Shown here in pieces: positions 40,148-50,220 of a DNA stretch of 64,000 nt. Each line of letters begins with the position of its first letter. The stretch's first letter is position 1. The notes beneath the pieces are model-generated. The model worked only from the letters and a program-made list of their open reading frames with translations. It did not search any database and had not been told where the DNA came from. A program made the translations under genes and the position numbers. Source of the DNA: Gammaproteobacteria bacterium (GTDB lineage Bacteria; Pseudomonadota; Gammaproteobacteria; Pseudomonadales; Pseudohongiellaceae); the NCBI GenBank assembly GCA_029245395.1, contig JAQWPL010000029.1:248001-312000 (forward strand). Reading direction: 5' to 3'.

Positions 40148-41695
40148 TTAGCTAGATAGCGAGCGTAACAAGTTTTGGTAATCCTCATTTATATCAGTAG
40201 AAGACTGACGCAAATCATTAATCGTGCGACAGGCATGGAGAACCGTTGTATGGTCGCGTCCACCGTATAAATTTCCGATTTCCGGAAGGCTGTGATTTGT
40301 AAGCTCTTTAGAGAGGCACATGGCGATTTGCCGAGGTCTGGCAATTGAGCGGTTTCGACGTTTAGAAACCATGTCGGCCATTTTGATCTTGTAATATTCA
40401 GCCACTGTACGTTGTATATTATCCACGCTAATAAGCTTGTTCTGGATAGCCAGTAAATCCTTGAGGGCTTCCTTTATTAAAGGAATGGAGATATCAGACC
40501 CCATAAACCTGGAATGGGCTATTACTTTTTTTAAGGCACCTTCAAGCTCTCTCACATTTGAGCGTAATTTTTGTGCCATGAACATGGCTTCCTCATTTGC
40601 AAGGTAGACATGCTCATGATTGGCCTTGTTGATCAGGATGGCGGCACGGGTTTCCAGTTCTGGCGGCTCTACCGCTACTGACAATCCCCATCCAAACCTG
40701 GATTTCAAGCGCTCTTCCAAGCCATTGATTTCACTATGGTATTTGTCGCAAGTCATTATTATTTGGCGACCACTTTCAAAAATGGCATTAAAGGTATGGA
40801 AAAACTCTTCCTGGGACCGCTCTTTTTTGGCAAAAAACTGGATATCGTCAATAAGCAGTGCATCGACTGAATGGTAGTAGCGCTTGAACTCATTGATGGC
40901 GTTCAATTGCAACGCTGAAACCATGCTGCCAACAAAAGTTTGTGAATGCAGGTAAACCACATTGGCGCCCGGATTCTGTTCTCTAAGATGGTTGCCAATG
41001 GCGTGCATCAAATGGGTCTTCCCCAGGCCTACTCCTCCATAGATAAATAAAGGGTTGTAGGCGCCGCCCGGATTGTCAGCCACCTGGGCAGATGCAGCTC
41101 TGGCTATTTGATTTGATTTGCCTTCAATAAAATTATTAAACGTGTAATTAGGGTTTAGCTCCCCTTTATACCGCTGTTTACGGCTGTTTGGCGATGTGCC
41201 TGGAGATTGAATTTTATGGGAAGACGCCGGTGCTGCGGGCCTGCCAGTAACGGAAACCAAGCTGTTATTAAAGCTATCTGTAACGTTGAGCTTGGTCGTT
41301 TGATTATTGTTTAGGGCGCCCGGTGTTGCCGAATACTCGGCGTGTGGTCTATTGTCTGGTTGATCTGGCTGATCTACTTCAGGCTCCAGGACGTTTGTTA
41401 AATCAGCGGTACTCAGGGCCTGGTCAAGAGAAATATCGGCCGGAAGTTTTTCTGCTGCCGCTATTTCCAGAATAATTATCGGCGTCTCGCCTTGACTGTT
41501 TTCCGTGATAATTTCTTCTATACGTCCAAGAAAATGATCTTTTACCCATTCCAGAATAAATTTATTCGGCGCCAACAGATACAATGTGTTGTTGCCGTTA
41601 ATAAATCTTAAGGGTCTGATCCAGGTATTAAATTGTTGAGAAGGAAGCTCTTGTTTAAGACAATAAATGCACTTCTGCCAAGTGGCAACGATCAC
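40148..41695 (-). CDS. dnaA: Chromosomal replication initiator DnaA
   Basis: 515 aa. Domain I at the N-terminus ([16 protein letters not shown]), a Pro/Asn-rich domain II linker (about 85-180), AAA+ domain III with Walker [10 protein letters not shown] and Walker [10 protein letters not shown], and domain IV with the DnaA-box-reading motif [15 protein letters not shown]. The start is a GTG (41693-41695) with GGAG about 13 bases upstream. First gene of the leftward block, beside the origin-like region. Confidence 0.98.
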   Translation of the reverse strand: MIVATWQKCIYCLKQELPSQQFNTWIRPLRFINGNNTLYLLAPNKFILEWVKDHFLGRIEEIITENSQGETPIIILEIAAAEKLPADISLDQALSTADLTNVLEPEVDQPDQPDNRPHAEYSATPGALNNNQTTKLNVTDSFNNSLVSVTGRPAAPASSHKIQSPGTSPNSRKQRYKGELNPNYTFNNFIEGKSNQIARAASAQVADNPGGAYNPLFIYGGVGLGKTHLMHAIGNHLREQNPGANVVYLHSQTFVGSMVSALQLNAINEFKRYYHSVDALLIDDIQFFAKKERSQEEFFHTFNAIFESGRQIIMTCDKYHSEINGLEERLKSRFGWGLSVAVEPPELETRAAILINKANHEHVYLANEEAMFMAQKLRSNVRELEGALKKVIAHSRFMGSDISIPLIKEALKDLLAIQNKLISVDNIQRTVAEYYKIKMADMVSKRRNRSIARPRQIAMCLSKELTNHSLPEIGNLYGGRDHTTVLHACRTINDLRQSSTDINEDYQNLLRSLSS

Positions 41696-42202
41696 GATTA
41701 AGTTAACTCCAGTTTATTATTATTATGGTTTGGGTTTAGCATCAATTCTACCCACTGAACATTATGTTATCCACATAAAATCTCGCTTTTTTCATACTTT
41801 TGGCTGCGTTTTTTATGCTTAATATTCAATTACTTACAAATTTATTGCTGAAAAATACAGACTGAAAACACCCCCCTTTTTCTGGTAAATATTTCTTGCC
41901 GTTTGTGTATAAGATGTGGGTAACTTGTGGGGTCTTCGTGGTTAGAATTTTCAATGCCATAGACTGTAAAAAAATGAATAAGCAGCTGTGCACTGATGCT
42001 GTGTTTTTGCTGTTGGCTGGTATGATCTTTTCTTTCACGGCAACTAAATAATGGTCGGCCTGAAATTGCATTATCACGGGAAACACATTAGACTTCGCAT
42101 CCCTTTTTTGGGCGCCCAGCTGGTTATATAAAGCAATTTGCTGACACAACTTCTGGTAGCGTGTACATACTAGCTAACAGTGAGACTTTTTCAGGAATTA
42201 TT
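41696..42202. other. Putative oriC in the dnaA-rpmH intergenic region
   Basis: A 507-base AT-rich gap without a credible gene. It holds a perfect DnaA box TTATCCACA (41767-41775) and two good ones in the opposite orientation, TGTGTATAA (41904-41912) and TGTGGGTAA (41915-41923). Beside dnaA a TAA-triplet run on the minus strand (41714-41725) resembles DnaA-trios. Transcription diverges here, and the dnaA-rpmH gap is the origin in Pseudomonas. A 107-codon minus-strand frame across it looks spurious. Confidence 0.7.
42141..42169 (+). promoter_or_regulatory. Probable rpmH promoter
   Basis: CTGACA (42141-42146), 17-base spacer, TACATA (42164-42169), 33 bases before the rpmH start. Reasonable sigma-70 match. 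Confidence 0.45.
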
Positions 42203-42337
42203 ATGAAAAGAACATTCCAGCCAAGCGTTATCAAACGCAAGAGAACGCATGGGTTCAGATCCCGAATGTCGACCAAAGCCGGCAGGCACGTGCTTAATCG
42301 CAGAAGAGCTAAAGGCCGCTCCAATCTATCTGCCTGA
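42203..42337 (+). CDS. rpmH: Ribosomal protein L34
   Basis: 44 aa, [18 protein letters not shown] at the start and [12 protein letters not shown] at the end, the canonical L34. AGGA lies 8 bases before the ATG. First gene of the rightward rpmH-rnpA-yidD-yidC-mnmE block. Confidence 0.97.
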   Translation: MKRTFQPSVIKRKRTHGFRSRMSTKAGRHVLNRRRAKGRSNLSA

Positions 42338-42402
42338 GTATCTACCTAGGATAAGGGTGGTATCGGGGGCAGCACAGCCCCGTCCAGCAGGAGAATAGGT
42401 CA

Positions 42403-42777
42403 GTGGTGGATCAGCGATTCCCCAAATCTTGCCGCCTGTTGGACTCCTTATCCTTTGAACGCGTTTTTAAAAGCCCGGATTTCAGGGTCTCCAACAAATA
42501 TTTCCTTATACTGGGCTGCTGGACTCAACACGATTCCGCCCGATTGGGAGTCATTGTTGCAAAAAAAAATATTTCGCAGGCTACTCAGCGCAATCGTATT
42601 AAACGTCAGCTCAGGGAAGCCTTCAGGACGCGAAATGAAGCGTCAGGAATTGCAGACTTTAATGCCGACATTGTTGTAATGGCGCGAAAAGGGCTCCAAC
42701 CTCTGAAAAACGGGGATTGCCGTGCACATTTTCATGAGTTGTTGGCTGAAATAGTAAAAAAGAAACCCTCAATCTAA
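42403..42777 (+). CDS. rnpA: Ribonuclease P protein component
   Basis: Protein subunit of RNase P, 124 aa. The RNR motif region is clear (NISQATQRNRIKRQLREAFR, about residues 56-75), preceded by LGVIVAKKN. It begins with two consecutive GTG codons (42403 and 42406) behind AGGAG; either may initiate. Confidence 0.95.
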   Translation: MVDQRFPKSCRLLDSLSFERVFKSPDFRVSNKYFLILGCWTQHDSARLGVIVAKKNISQATQRNRIKRQLREAFRTRNEASGIADFNADIVVMARKGLQPLKNGDCRAHFHELLAEIVKKKPSI

Positions 42778-42788
42778 AGAATTCGCCC

Positions 42789-43103
42789 ATGGCCAAGCTA
42801 CTTTCCTTTTTCATCCTCTGCTACAAGAAACTGCTTAGCCCGTGGCTTGGGCCTCATTGCCGGTTCTACCCATCATGTTCCAGCTACTTTCTGCAGGCGC
42901 TTTCAACTCATGGCGCCCTTAAAGGGTCGTGGCTGGGTTTTGCCAGAATTTTCCGGTGCCACCCCTTGAATGACGGCGGTTTTGACCCTGTTCCCGGCAC
43001 TGAATCCGAACATTGTTGTGATGTTTCAGAGATGGATCCAACTATAGTTTCAACTATGGCTTCAAGTATGAATAAGGAATCTTCTTTTAAACATGGATAT
43101 TAA
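42789..43103 (+). CDS. yidD: Membrane protein insertion efficiency factor YidD
   Basis: 104 aa. Residues 1-70 are typical YidD (YKKLLSPWLGPHCRFYPSCSSYFLQAL, RIFRCHPLNDGGFDPVP). The ~30-residue C-terminal extension is Ser/Met-rich (TIVSTMASSMNKESS) and not conserved. Its last 11 bases overlap the yidC start, implying coupled translation with the insertase it assists. Confidence 0.92.
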   Translation: MAKLLSFFILCYKKLLSPWLGPHCRFYPSCSSYFLQALSTHGALKGSWLGFARIFRCHPLNDGGFDPVPGTESEHCCDVSEMDPTIVSTMASSMNKESSFKHGY

Positions 43104-44796
43104 ACGCAATCTATTGCTGGTGGGCCTCGCCCTGGTCAGCTACCTCATGCTTCTTGCCTGGAACCAGGATTACCCGGCCGAATTATCCCTGGATAATGGT
43201 AATACCGTCAGTGAGCCTCTTGCAGAGATTTCCGAAACCACTTTTCCAAATATTCCAGTGGCACCTAGTGATGCTGAGGATCTGCCTACTGTTCCAGCTA
43301 CATCTCAAACCGATGAAATTCAAATTCCAGTAGCTCAAAGTCTGCCCGATTCCCGTCTGATTACAGTAACTACACCAAACCAGGTCGTCACCATTGATTT
43401 GTTAGGCGGCGATATCGTAGGCGTTTCACTCCCTGCCTTTCCAGTATCTCTGGAATCGCCTGATGAACCTTTCAGATTGCTCAGACAAGATGCCAATATG
43501 GTTTATGTTGCACAAAGCGGCCTGATTGGACGGGACGGTCCTGATGCCAGCGATCAGGGCAGGCCCGTTTACAGATCTTCACAGGACGCTTTTACCATCA
43601 CTAACCTGGAAGAAAATGTCGACCTGGTATTTACCAGCCCTGACGGCGTAGAAATCACCAAACGCTTTGTTTTTGCTGAAGATGATTATCTGATCAAGGT
43701 GCAGTATCTGATCAACAACCAAAGTACAGCGAACTGGCAGGGCAATATGTTTGGCCAGATCAAGCGCGACAATTCACTAGATCCCAGTGACACAGGACGT
43801 TTCAGTTTGCGAACTTTTCTTGGTGCTGCTTACAACACACCGGATGACCCTTACGTAAAAATTGATATTGAGGATATTGACGATGGTGTGGATGCCTTCG
43901 AAACCACGGGCGGTTGGATAGCCTTTTCCCAACATTATTTTCTTGGTAGCTGGATTCCGGATAGCAGCACGAACAATTCCTTTACCTTGCGCAGAAATTC
44001 GCTTGGGGAATACTTGCTGACTTTTGTCAATCCACTTATAAGTGTTGATTCCGGTCAGACCGGAATGATAGAGGCGGGGTTTTGGGCCGGGCCGAAAGAC
44101 CAGTATCGTCTGGAAGAAATTTCCTCTGATCTCGATTTAACCATTGATTACGGACTCTTTTATTTTATCGCTTCGCCTATTTTCTGGTTGTTGACACAAA
44201 TAAACGATGCCGTTGGTAACTATGGTGTTTCAATTTTGTTGTTGACCCTGGTCATAAAAATCATTCTTTATCCTCTCTCCGCAAAAAGCCTGAAGTCGAT
44301 GGCAAAAATGCGTAAGCTCGCGCCAAAAATCACTGCATTAAAAGACAAGCACGGTGATGACAAGCAGAAATTCATGCAGGCCCAAATGGAGTTGTGGAAG
44401 AAAGAACAGGTCAATCCTTTTGGTGGGTGTTTGCCCATGCTTCTGCAAATGCCAGTATTCCTCGGCATTTTCTGGGTACTGAATGAAAGTGTAGAGTTAC
44501 GCCAGGCGTCTTTCATCTTTTGGTATAACGATCTGTCAAAGATGGACCCTTACTTCCTTCTGCCGTTATTAATGGGCGGGGCTATGTTTGTCCAACAAAC
44601 GTTAACACCCATGCAAACAGCAGATCCTGCCCAGGCGAAAATGATGAAATTCATGCCTGTAATATTTACCGTTTTTTTCCTCTGGTTTCCAGCCGGGCTT
44701 GTCCTGTACTACACAGCCAACAGCGTACTTTCTATCTTGCAGCAATGGATCATTACCAAGCAGGTTGAAAGATCCTATAAGCCAAAAGGCACCTGA
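43093..44796 (+). CDS. yidC: Membrane protein insertase YidC
   Basis: 567 aa. N-terminal transmembrane anchor (about 6-22), a large periplasmic beta domain (about 60-345) and the five-helix conserved core (GVSILLLTLVIKIILYPLSAKSLKSMAKM, NPFGGCLPMLLQMPVFLGIFWVL, MPVIFTVFFLWFPAGLVLYY). C-terminus basic. Works alone or with SecYEG. Confidence 0.97.
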   Translation: MDIKRNLLLVGLALVSYLMLLAWNQDYPAELSLDNGNTVSEPLAEISETTFPNIPVAPSDAEDLPTVPATSQTDEIQIPVAQSLPDSRLITVTTPNQVVTIDLLGGDIVGVSLPAFPVSLESPDEPFRLLRQDANMVYVAQSGLIGRDGPDASDQGRPVYRSSQDAFTITNLEENVDLVFTSPDGVEITKRFVFAEDDYLIKVQYLINNQSTANWQGNMFGQIKRDNSLDPSDTGRFSLRTFLGAAYNTPDDPYVKIDIEDIDDGVDAFETTGGWIAFSQHYFLGSWIPDSSTNNSFTLRRNSLGEYLLTFVNPLISVDSGQTGMIEAGFWAGPKDQYRLEEISSDLDLTIDYGLFYFIASPIFWLLTQINDAVGNYGVSILLLTLVIKIILYPLSAKSLKSMAKMRKLAPKITALKDKHGDDKQKFMQAQMELWKKEQVNPFGGCLPMLLQMPVFLGIFWVLNESVELRQASFIFWYNDLSKMDPYFLLPLLMGGAMFVQQTLTPMQTADPAQAKMMKFMPVIFTVFFLWFPAGLVLYYTANSVLSILQQWIITKQVERSYKPKGT

Positions 44797-44832
44797 TACA
44801 CCGCAGGAGCACGACAAGGTTTTGCCGAATCC

Positions 44833-46203
44833 ATGACTGTCAGTACTGAAACAATCTGCGCAGTCGCTACACCAACAGGCCGTGGTGGTATCAGCATTAT
44901 TAGAATTTCCGGAACTGAATCGGTAAATATTGCTGAACAGATAATCGGCTTTCCTCCACAACCCCGTCACGCTCATTACGGGCCTTTTCATTCAGCCCGC
45001 GGCAGCATAATAGACGCTGGCATCACTCTGTTTTTTCCAGGCCCGGATTCATTTACCGGAGAAGATGTTGTGGAGTTTCAGGCCCACGGCGGCCCCTATA
45101 TAGTGGACCTGATCCTCCAAGAAATTCTGGCCGCTGGTTTGCGGCTTGCCCGGCCTGGTGAATTTTCTGAACGCGCTTTTCTTAATGACAAAATAGACCT
45201 AGCCCAGGCGGAAGCCATCGCGGATCTTATTGACAGCCATTCTTCCGAGGCCGCACGTTTTGCCGTGCGCTCACTGCAAGGCGAATTTTCCAAACTCATC
45301 AACACGCTTATCACCTCAATTATCGATATCAGGAAATATGTGGAAGCGTCCATGGATTTCCCTGACGAAGACGTAGACTTTCTCGACTCCGGCGATGTAG
45401 AGGCTAAATTACGTAGTATCAGGCAACAGCAAGAAAAAATATTTACGCAGGCACGCCAGGGCATACTGATGAAAGAAGGGCTTAATGTGGTTATTGCAGG
45501 AGAGCCCAATGCGGGCAAATCCAGCTTGCTTAATATTCTTGCCGGCCAGTCACGCGCTATTGTCACTGAAATAGCGGGTACCACTCGCGACATATTGAAA
45601 GAGCACATCAGCATTGATGGCATGCCTCTGCATATTATTGACACCGCAGGCCTGCATGACAGTACAGACATAGTTGAGTTGGAAGGTATAAAAAGGGCAT
45701 GGCAGGAAATAGAAAATGCCGACCTGGTTTTACTATTAGTTGATTCGACTCTCGACAATACCGAAAGCATTCAGACTCTGCGTAAAGAAATCCAGGGCAT
45801 AGCAGGAAATTCAGAAAGGCTATTGCTGGTATACAACAAAATTGATTTGACTGAAGAGAATGCCAGATTCGTCCAGCATGATTTAAAGGATACTCCCGCT
45901 GTTTATCTGTCCGCTAAAACTGGTGATGGTATTGAATTATTAAAAACCGTATTGAAAGATCATGCCGGATACAACACAACGGTTGAAGGCGGATTCATTG
46001 CCAGGCGTCGGCATCTGGATGCCATGGAAAAAGCCCGGGCATTTCTTGATAGCGCCATTAGCCAGTTATCTGAAAACAAGGCAGCCGAACTGGTCGCAGA
46101 AGATCTTAAAGAGGCCCACCAGGCGCTTGAATTAATTACTGGTGCCTATTCATCAGATGATTTGCTGGGAGAAATTTTTTCCAGTTTTTGCATAGGAAAA
46201 TAA
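44833..46203 (+). CDS. mnmE: tRNA modification GTPase MnmE (TrmE)
   Basis: Works with MnmG to make (c)mnm5U34 in tRNA. 456 aa: folate-binding N-terminal domain, helical domain with an inserted G domain (G1 GEPNAGKSS, G3 DTAGLHD, G4 NKID), and the C-terminal FCIGK with the conserved Cys. Standard length. Confidence 0.97.
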   Translation: MTVSTETICAVATPTGRGGISIIRISGTESVNIAEQIIGFPPQPRHAHYGPFHSARGSIIDAGITLFFPGPDSFTGEDVVEFQAHGGPYIVDLILQEILAAGLRLARPGEFSERAFLNDKIDLAQAEAIADLIDSHSSEAARFAVRSLQGEFSKLINTLITSIIDIRKYVEASMDFPDEDVDFLDSGDVEAKLRSIRQQQEKIFTQARQGILMKEGLNVVIAGEPNAGKSSLLNILAGQSRAIVTEIAGTTRDILKEHISIDGMPLHIIDTAGLHDSTDIVELEGIKRAWQEIENADLVLLLVDSTLDNTESIQTLRKEIQGIAGNSERLLLVYNKIDLTEENARFVQHDLKDTPAVYLSAKTGDGIELLKTVLKDHAGYNTTVEGGFIARRRHLDAMEKARAFLDSAISQLSENKAAELVAEDLKEAHQALELITGAYSSDDLLGEIFSSFCIGK

Positions 46204-46696
46204 ACAGCCAAATATCTAGGTTTATAACCACACAACAATCGAAACAATAACGAATAAATTAATACTCATTCACCCACAGCTTACAGACTGGATTCCCAAT
46301 GAGTTAAATAAACTTTTTAAGTCTGTGGAAAAGGCCCTGTAATTGAGGAATATTCTGTGTAGTAAAAACTATAAGTTCCCAAAGTGGGCCGAACGGAAAA
46401 GTTATTTTACCTTATCATCTGCTCATACATCGCTTCCAGACAGGTTAAAGGCAGATTCCACACAACTCTGGACTTAAGGCAAAACATTGAATGCTTTCAG
46501 GAAATAGGCCTTACCCACAGAAAATAGCGATACTAATAATAGTAATAACATTAAACTAATATCTTTCTATATATACTTAACACTATCTATTTATATTAAT
46601 TAAGCCCCTGGAATTTTTCCCTTCAAATTTATATTGAAATGCTTATACTTGGCACCCCTTTAACCCAGCCCGGTAATATTCTTAACTATTAACCCC
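46204..46696. other. Origin-like AT-rich region between mnmE and mnmG
   Basis: 493 bases with no credible gene. It contains the DnaA-box variants TTACCCACA (46511-46519) and TGTGGAAAA (46324-46332, i.e. TTTTCCACA). Fourteen bases past the first box comes TAATAATAGTAATAA (46534-46548), five consecutive TA(A/G) triplets as in a DnaA-trio, then about 100 bases of very AT-rich sequence (46549-46660) that could unwind. E. coli and Vibrio place oriC beside mnmG; here it may be a second or former origin element. The mnmG promoter should also lie here. Confidence 0.45.
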
Positions 46697-48625
46697 ATGA
46701 AATCGTCTGGTAGAAATAAAAATCAATACGATGTCATCATAGTTGGTGGTGGTCATGCTGGCACCGAAGCAGCCCTGGCCTCTGCTCGCATGGGTGTAAA
46801 TACTTTGCTTGTTACTCACAATATCGAGACGCTGGGTCAGATGTCCTGCAACCCGGCTATTGGAGGGATTGGTAAAACACATCTGGTTAAGGAAATCGAT
46901 GCGCTGGGCGGCGCCATGGCTATGGCTGCTGACAGGGCAGGCATTCATTTCAGAGTATTGAATGCCAGCAAGGGGCCGGCCGTCAGAGCAACCAGGGCCC
47001 AGGCAGACAGGATTCTTTACAAGGCAGCGATTCGGCAAATGTTGGATACCCAGGAAAACCTGAGTATTTTTCAGCAGGGTATTGATGACCTGATCATTGA
47101 AGGAGAGTCAGTACAAGGCATAGTGACAGAGATGGGGCTAAAGTTTTTTGCGCCCCAGGTAATTCTGACTACCGGGACCTTCCTTGGCGGGAGAATCCAT
47201 ATTGGCCTGGAAAATCATTCAGGGGGACGCGCAGGAGATGCCCCGTCTATTTCGCTTGCGCAGAGGCTTCGCGAGCTGCCCTTTAATGTTGGACGGCTAA
47301 AAACTGGAACACCACCACGCATTGATGCCAGAACCGTGGATTTCACCCGTATGACAGAACAGCCAGGAGACACGCCGCGCCCGGTTATGTCCTATCTTGG
47401 GGAATTGGATCAGCACCCAGAGCAAGTAAGTTGCTACATCACCGCAACCAATGAAGAAAGCCATGAAATTATCAGAGAAGGCCTGGAATTTTCACCGATG
47501 TATAGCGGTGAAATTGAAGGGGCAGGCCCCAGGTACTGTCCTTCCATTGAAGATAAAGTTGTACGCTTTGCTGACAAATCCAGCCACCAGATTTTTGTAG
47601 AGCCCGAAGGGCTGACCAGCACGGAGTTATATCCGAATGGAATTTCAACGAGTCTGCCCTATGAGGTGCAGGAAAGATTAGTAGTTTCCATCAAAGGGTT
47701 TGAGCAAGCCAAAATTGTAAGGCCAGGTTACGCCATTGAATACGATTACTTCGATCCAAGAGATTTGAAGTCTTCCCTGGAAACAAAGTTTATCCAGGGT
47801 CTGTATTTTGCGGGTCAAATTAACGGCACAACAGGTTATGAAGAAGCCGGGGCGCAGGGCCTGCTTGCAGGAATAAATGCAGCCCTTTCCATTCGGGCAG
47901 AAGCGCACTGGTGTCCTGGTCGCGATGAAGCCTATCTCGGCGTTCTCGTAGATGACTTGATTACCCGAGGCACTCTGGAGCCATACCGCATGTTTACTTC
48001 ACGGGCCGAATACAGGCTGATGTTACGTCAGGATAATGCGGATTGTCGCCTCACTGATATTGGACAGAAACTGGGTCTTGTGGATGAGACACGATGGAAG
48101 GCTTATTCAGAAAAACAGCGAAATGTTAAGGCCGAAGAAAAACGCTTTGCTGAAACCTGGATACAGACTGATGGCACTCTGAGCGAGCTGATAAATCCAT
48201 TACTGGAGAAGCCAATCTCTCATGAATATACTTTGGCAGAGATACTGGCGCGGCCAAAAGTAAGTATTGAAAGCCTCAACCAGGCCTGTCTGAGCGCAGG
48301 ACTACTCAAAGAGTTGCCCCATCCCCAGGTAGCAGAGCAGGTGGAAATACGCTCGAAGTATCAGGGGTATATCAATCGCCAGGTAGGAGAAATCGAAAAA
48401 TTGAAAAGCCAGGGGAAAACCCGCATCCCTGAGAAGTTCAGTTATCAGGCTATTTCGGGTCTATCCAGCGAACTCAAACAGAAACTGGAACAAACGCAAC
48501 CAGATTCAATTGCCAGGGCATCACGGATACCCGGCATGACCCCTGCCGCGATTTCTTTACTCCTGATATATCTGAAAAAGCACAGAAGCACGCAGGAAGA
48601 TTTTCAGGAAAGTAAAATCGCCTGA
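46697..48625 (+). CDS. mnmG: tRNA uridine modification enzyme MnmG (GidA)
   Basis: FAD-dependent partner of MnmE, 642 aa. FAD motif [21 protein letters not shown] (about 12-32), [36 protein letters not shown] and [25 protein letters not shown], plus the C-terminal helical GidA-associated domain ([16 protein letters not shown]). Its TGA overlaps the rsmG ATG by one base (TGATG). Confidence 0.97.
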   Translation: MKSSGRNKNQYDVIIVGGGHAGTEAALASARMGVNTLLVTHNIETLGQMSCNPAIGGIGKTHLVKEIDALGGAMAMAADRAGIHFRVLNASKGPAVRATRAQADRILYKAAIRQMLDTQENLSIFQQGIDDLIIEGESVQGIVTEMGLKFFAPQVILTTGTFLGGRIHIGLENHSGGRAGDAPSISLAQRLRELPFNVGRLKTGTPPRIDARTVDFTRMTEQPGDTPRPVMSYLGELDQHPEQVSCYITATNEESHEIIREGLEFSPMYSGEIEGAGPRYCPSIEDKVVRFADKSSHQIFVEPEGLTSTELYPNGISTSLPYEVQERLVVSIKGFEQAKIVRPGYAIEYDYFDPRDLKSSLETKFIQGLYFAGQINGTTGYEEAGAQGLLAGINAALSIRAEAHWCPGRDEAYLGVLVDDLITRGTLEPYRMFTSRAEYRLMLRQDNADCRLTDIGQKLGLVDETRWKAYSEKQRNVKAEEKRFAETWIQTDGTLSELINPLLEKPISHEYTLAEILARPKVSIESLNQACLSAGLLKELPHPQVAEQVEIRSKYQGYINRQVGEIEKLKSQGKTRIPEKFSYQAISGLSSELKQKLEQTQPDSIARASRIPGMTPAAISLLLIYLKKHRSTQEDFQESKIA

Positions 48626-49284
48626 TGGTGTCCCCGCAGGAACTTAAGTCGTCACTTCAATCAGGGCTTGCCGCATTGGATCTCAGTCTGAATGAGGTGC
48701 AGCAAAACCAACTGCTTGCATACCTGCGCTTACTGGATAAATGGAACCAGGCCTATAACCTGTCAGGCATTAGAGATGTCAGTCAGATGGTGAATTATCA
48801 CCTGTTGGACAGCCTCGCAATTGCTTCTTTTATCGAAGGCGACATCATCCTTGATGTGGGAACGGGCGCCGGTTTGCCAGGCATCCCTCTGGCAATCAGT
48901 TTTCCTGAAAAACAGTTCCTGCTTCTTGACAGTAACGGTAAGAAAACCCGGTTTCTGTTTCAGGCTAAAACCGAGCTTGGCCTGGACAACGTGGCCATAT
49001 TCCATGATCGTGTTGAGAACTTTCATTGCCCCCAGCAAATTGATATTGTGCTCTGCCGGGCTTTTGCAGCAATTGGCCAGTTTATTGAAAAAACTTCACA
49101 TATACTGAGTGAGAACACCAGGCTACTGGTTATGAAAGGGCAGTACCCTGATGAAGAATTGGCCGAGCTACCAGCGGCGTTTGAAATGAAAAAAAGCCTT
49201 GAGTTAACTATCCCTGGTGTAGATGGTTCCAGACATCTGCTTGAAATAGGCAGAGTTGACAGCAGTGCCAGTAATGCAAGGTAA
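48625..49284 (+). CDS. rsmG: 16S rRNA m7G527 methyltransferase RsmG (GidB)
   Basis: 219 aa. Conserved KWNQAYNLSGIR, HLLDSLAI, SAM-binding DVGTGAGLPGIPLAI and the CRAFA motif. Coupled to mnmG by a TGATG overlap and followed 18 bases later by parA. Confidence 0.95.
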   Translation: MVSPQELKSSLQSGLAALDLSLNEVQQNQLLAYLRLLDKWNQAYNLSGIRDVSQMVNYHLLDSLAIASFIEGDIILDVGTGAGLPGIPLAISFPEKQFLLLDSNGKKTRFLFQAKTELGLDNVAIFHDRVENFHCPQQIDIVLCRAFAAIGQFIEKTSHILSENTRLLVMKGQYPDEELAELPAAFEMKKSLELTIPGVDGSRHLLEIGRVDSSASNAR

Positions 49285-49302
49285 GCAATCAGGAATTTTG
49301 CA

Positions 49303-50169
49303 GTGACACATATTTTTGCCATAGCCAACCAGAAGGGCGGAGTAGGAAAGACTACAACAACAGTCAATCTTGCCGCATCACTGGCGCGCATGAATAAAAA
49401 AGTGCTGCTGGTTGACCTGGATCCCCAGGGAAATGCCACCATGGGCAGCGGCATAGAAAAAAATGATCTGGAAACCAGCGTCTATGATGTACTGGTAAAG
49501 AAAACCAGTGTCGGCGAAGTGTTGCAAACCGCCCCGGAAGCAGGGTTTGATCTGCTGCCTTCCAACAGTGATTTAACGGCGGCCGAAGTGGAATTACTGG
49601 GTGTGGAGGGCAGGGACCACCGATTACGGGACGGCCTTAAGAATTCACAAGGCAGTTATGATTTTATTCTGATTGATTGCCCGCCTTCACTGAACATGCT
49701 CACTGTAAATGCCCTTGTTGCAGCCGATGGCGTGCTCGTCCCCATGCAATGTGAATATTACGCGCTGGAAGGTTTGTCAGCCTTGTCGCAAACTGTTGAA
49801 GCAGTATCAGCCTCATTAAATCCCGGTCTCCAAATTGAGGGCATTCTAAGGACAATGTATGACCCAAGAAACAAGCTCTCACAGGAAGTTTCAGACCAAT
49901 TGATAGAATTTTTTAGTGAGACAGTGTACCGAACAATTATTCCGCGCAATGTGAGACTGGCCGAAGCGCCGAGTTTTGGATTACCGGTAATAGTGTATGA
50001 TAAAAGTTCCCGAGGGGCGCTAGCTTATATTGCCTTGGCTGGAGAAATATTACGTCGCCATGGAAGAAATGACAGCCATAAGAGCGACGACAGTAATAGC
50101 GAAACAAATATTAACCAAAGCGCCCCGAAAGACACTGCGGATGAAAACTCCGGTAATTCTGCAGCTTAA
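49303..50169 (+). CDS. parA: Chromosome partitioning ATPase ParA (Soj)
   Basis: 288 aa. Deviant Walker A KGGVGKTTT (about 11-19), LVDLDPQGNAT, and DCPPSLNMLTVNAL. GTG start (49303) with AGGA upstream. The last ~35 residues are hydrophilic and non-conserved. Acts with ParB and parS to segregate the origin region. Confidence 0.95.
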   Translation: MTHIFAIANQKGGVGKTTTTVNLAASLARMNKKVLLVDLDPQGNATMGSGIEKNDLETSVYDVLVKKTSVGEVLQTAPEAGFDLLPSNSDLTAAEVELLGVEGRDHRLRDGLKNSQGSYDFILIDCPPSLNMLTVNALVAADGVLVPMQCEYYALEGLSALSQTVEAVSASLNPGLQIEGILRTMYDPRNKLSQEVSDQLIEFFSETVYRTIIPRNVRLAEAPSFGLPVIVYDKSSRGALAYIALAGEILRRHGRNDSHKSDDSNSETNINQSAPKDTADENSGNSAA

Positions 50170-50220
50170 TCTGCAGACTAGAAATCACAGCTAAAAGAAC
50201 AAATTTAAAGAAACTACACA

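Noticed and set aside
41826-42149. 107-codon minus-strand frame in the dnaA-rpmH gap
   Set aside because: It spans DnaA boxes, has no recognisable domain and lies in AT-rich origin sequence; best treated as chance.
46261-46280. Further DnaA box (TCACCCACA) in the mnmE-mnmG gap
   Set aside because: Two mismatches to the consensus at important positions; not counted as a box.
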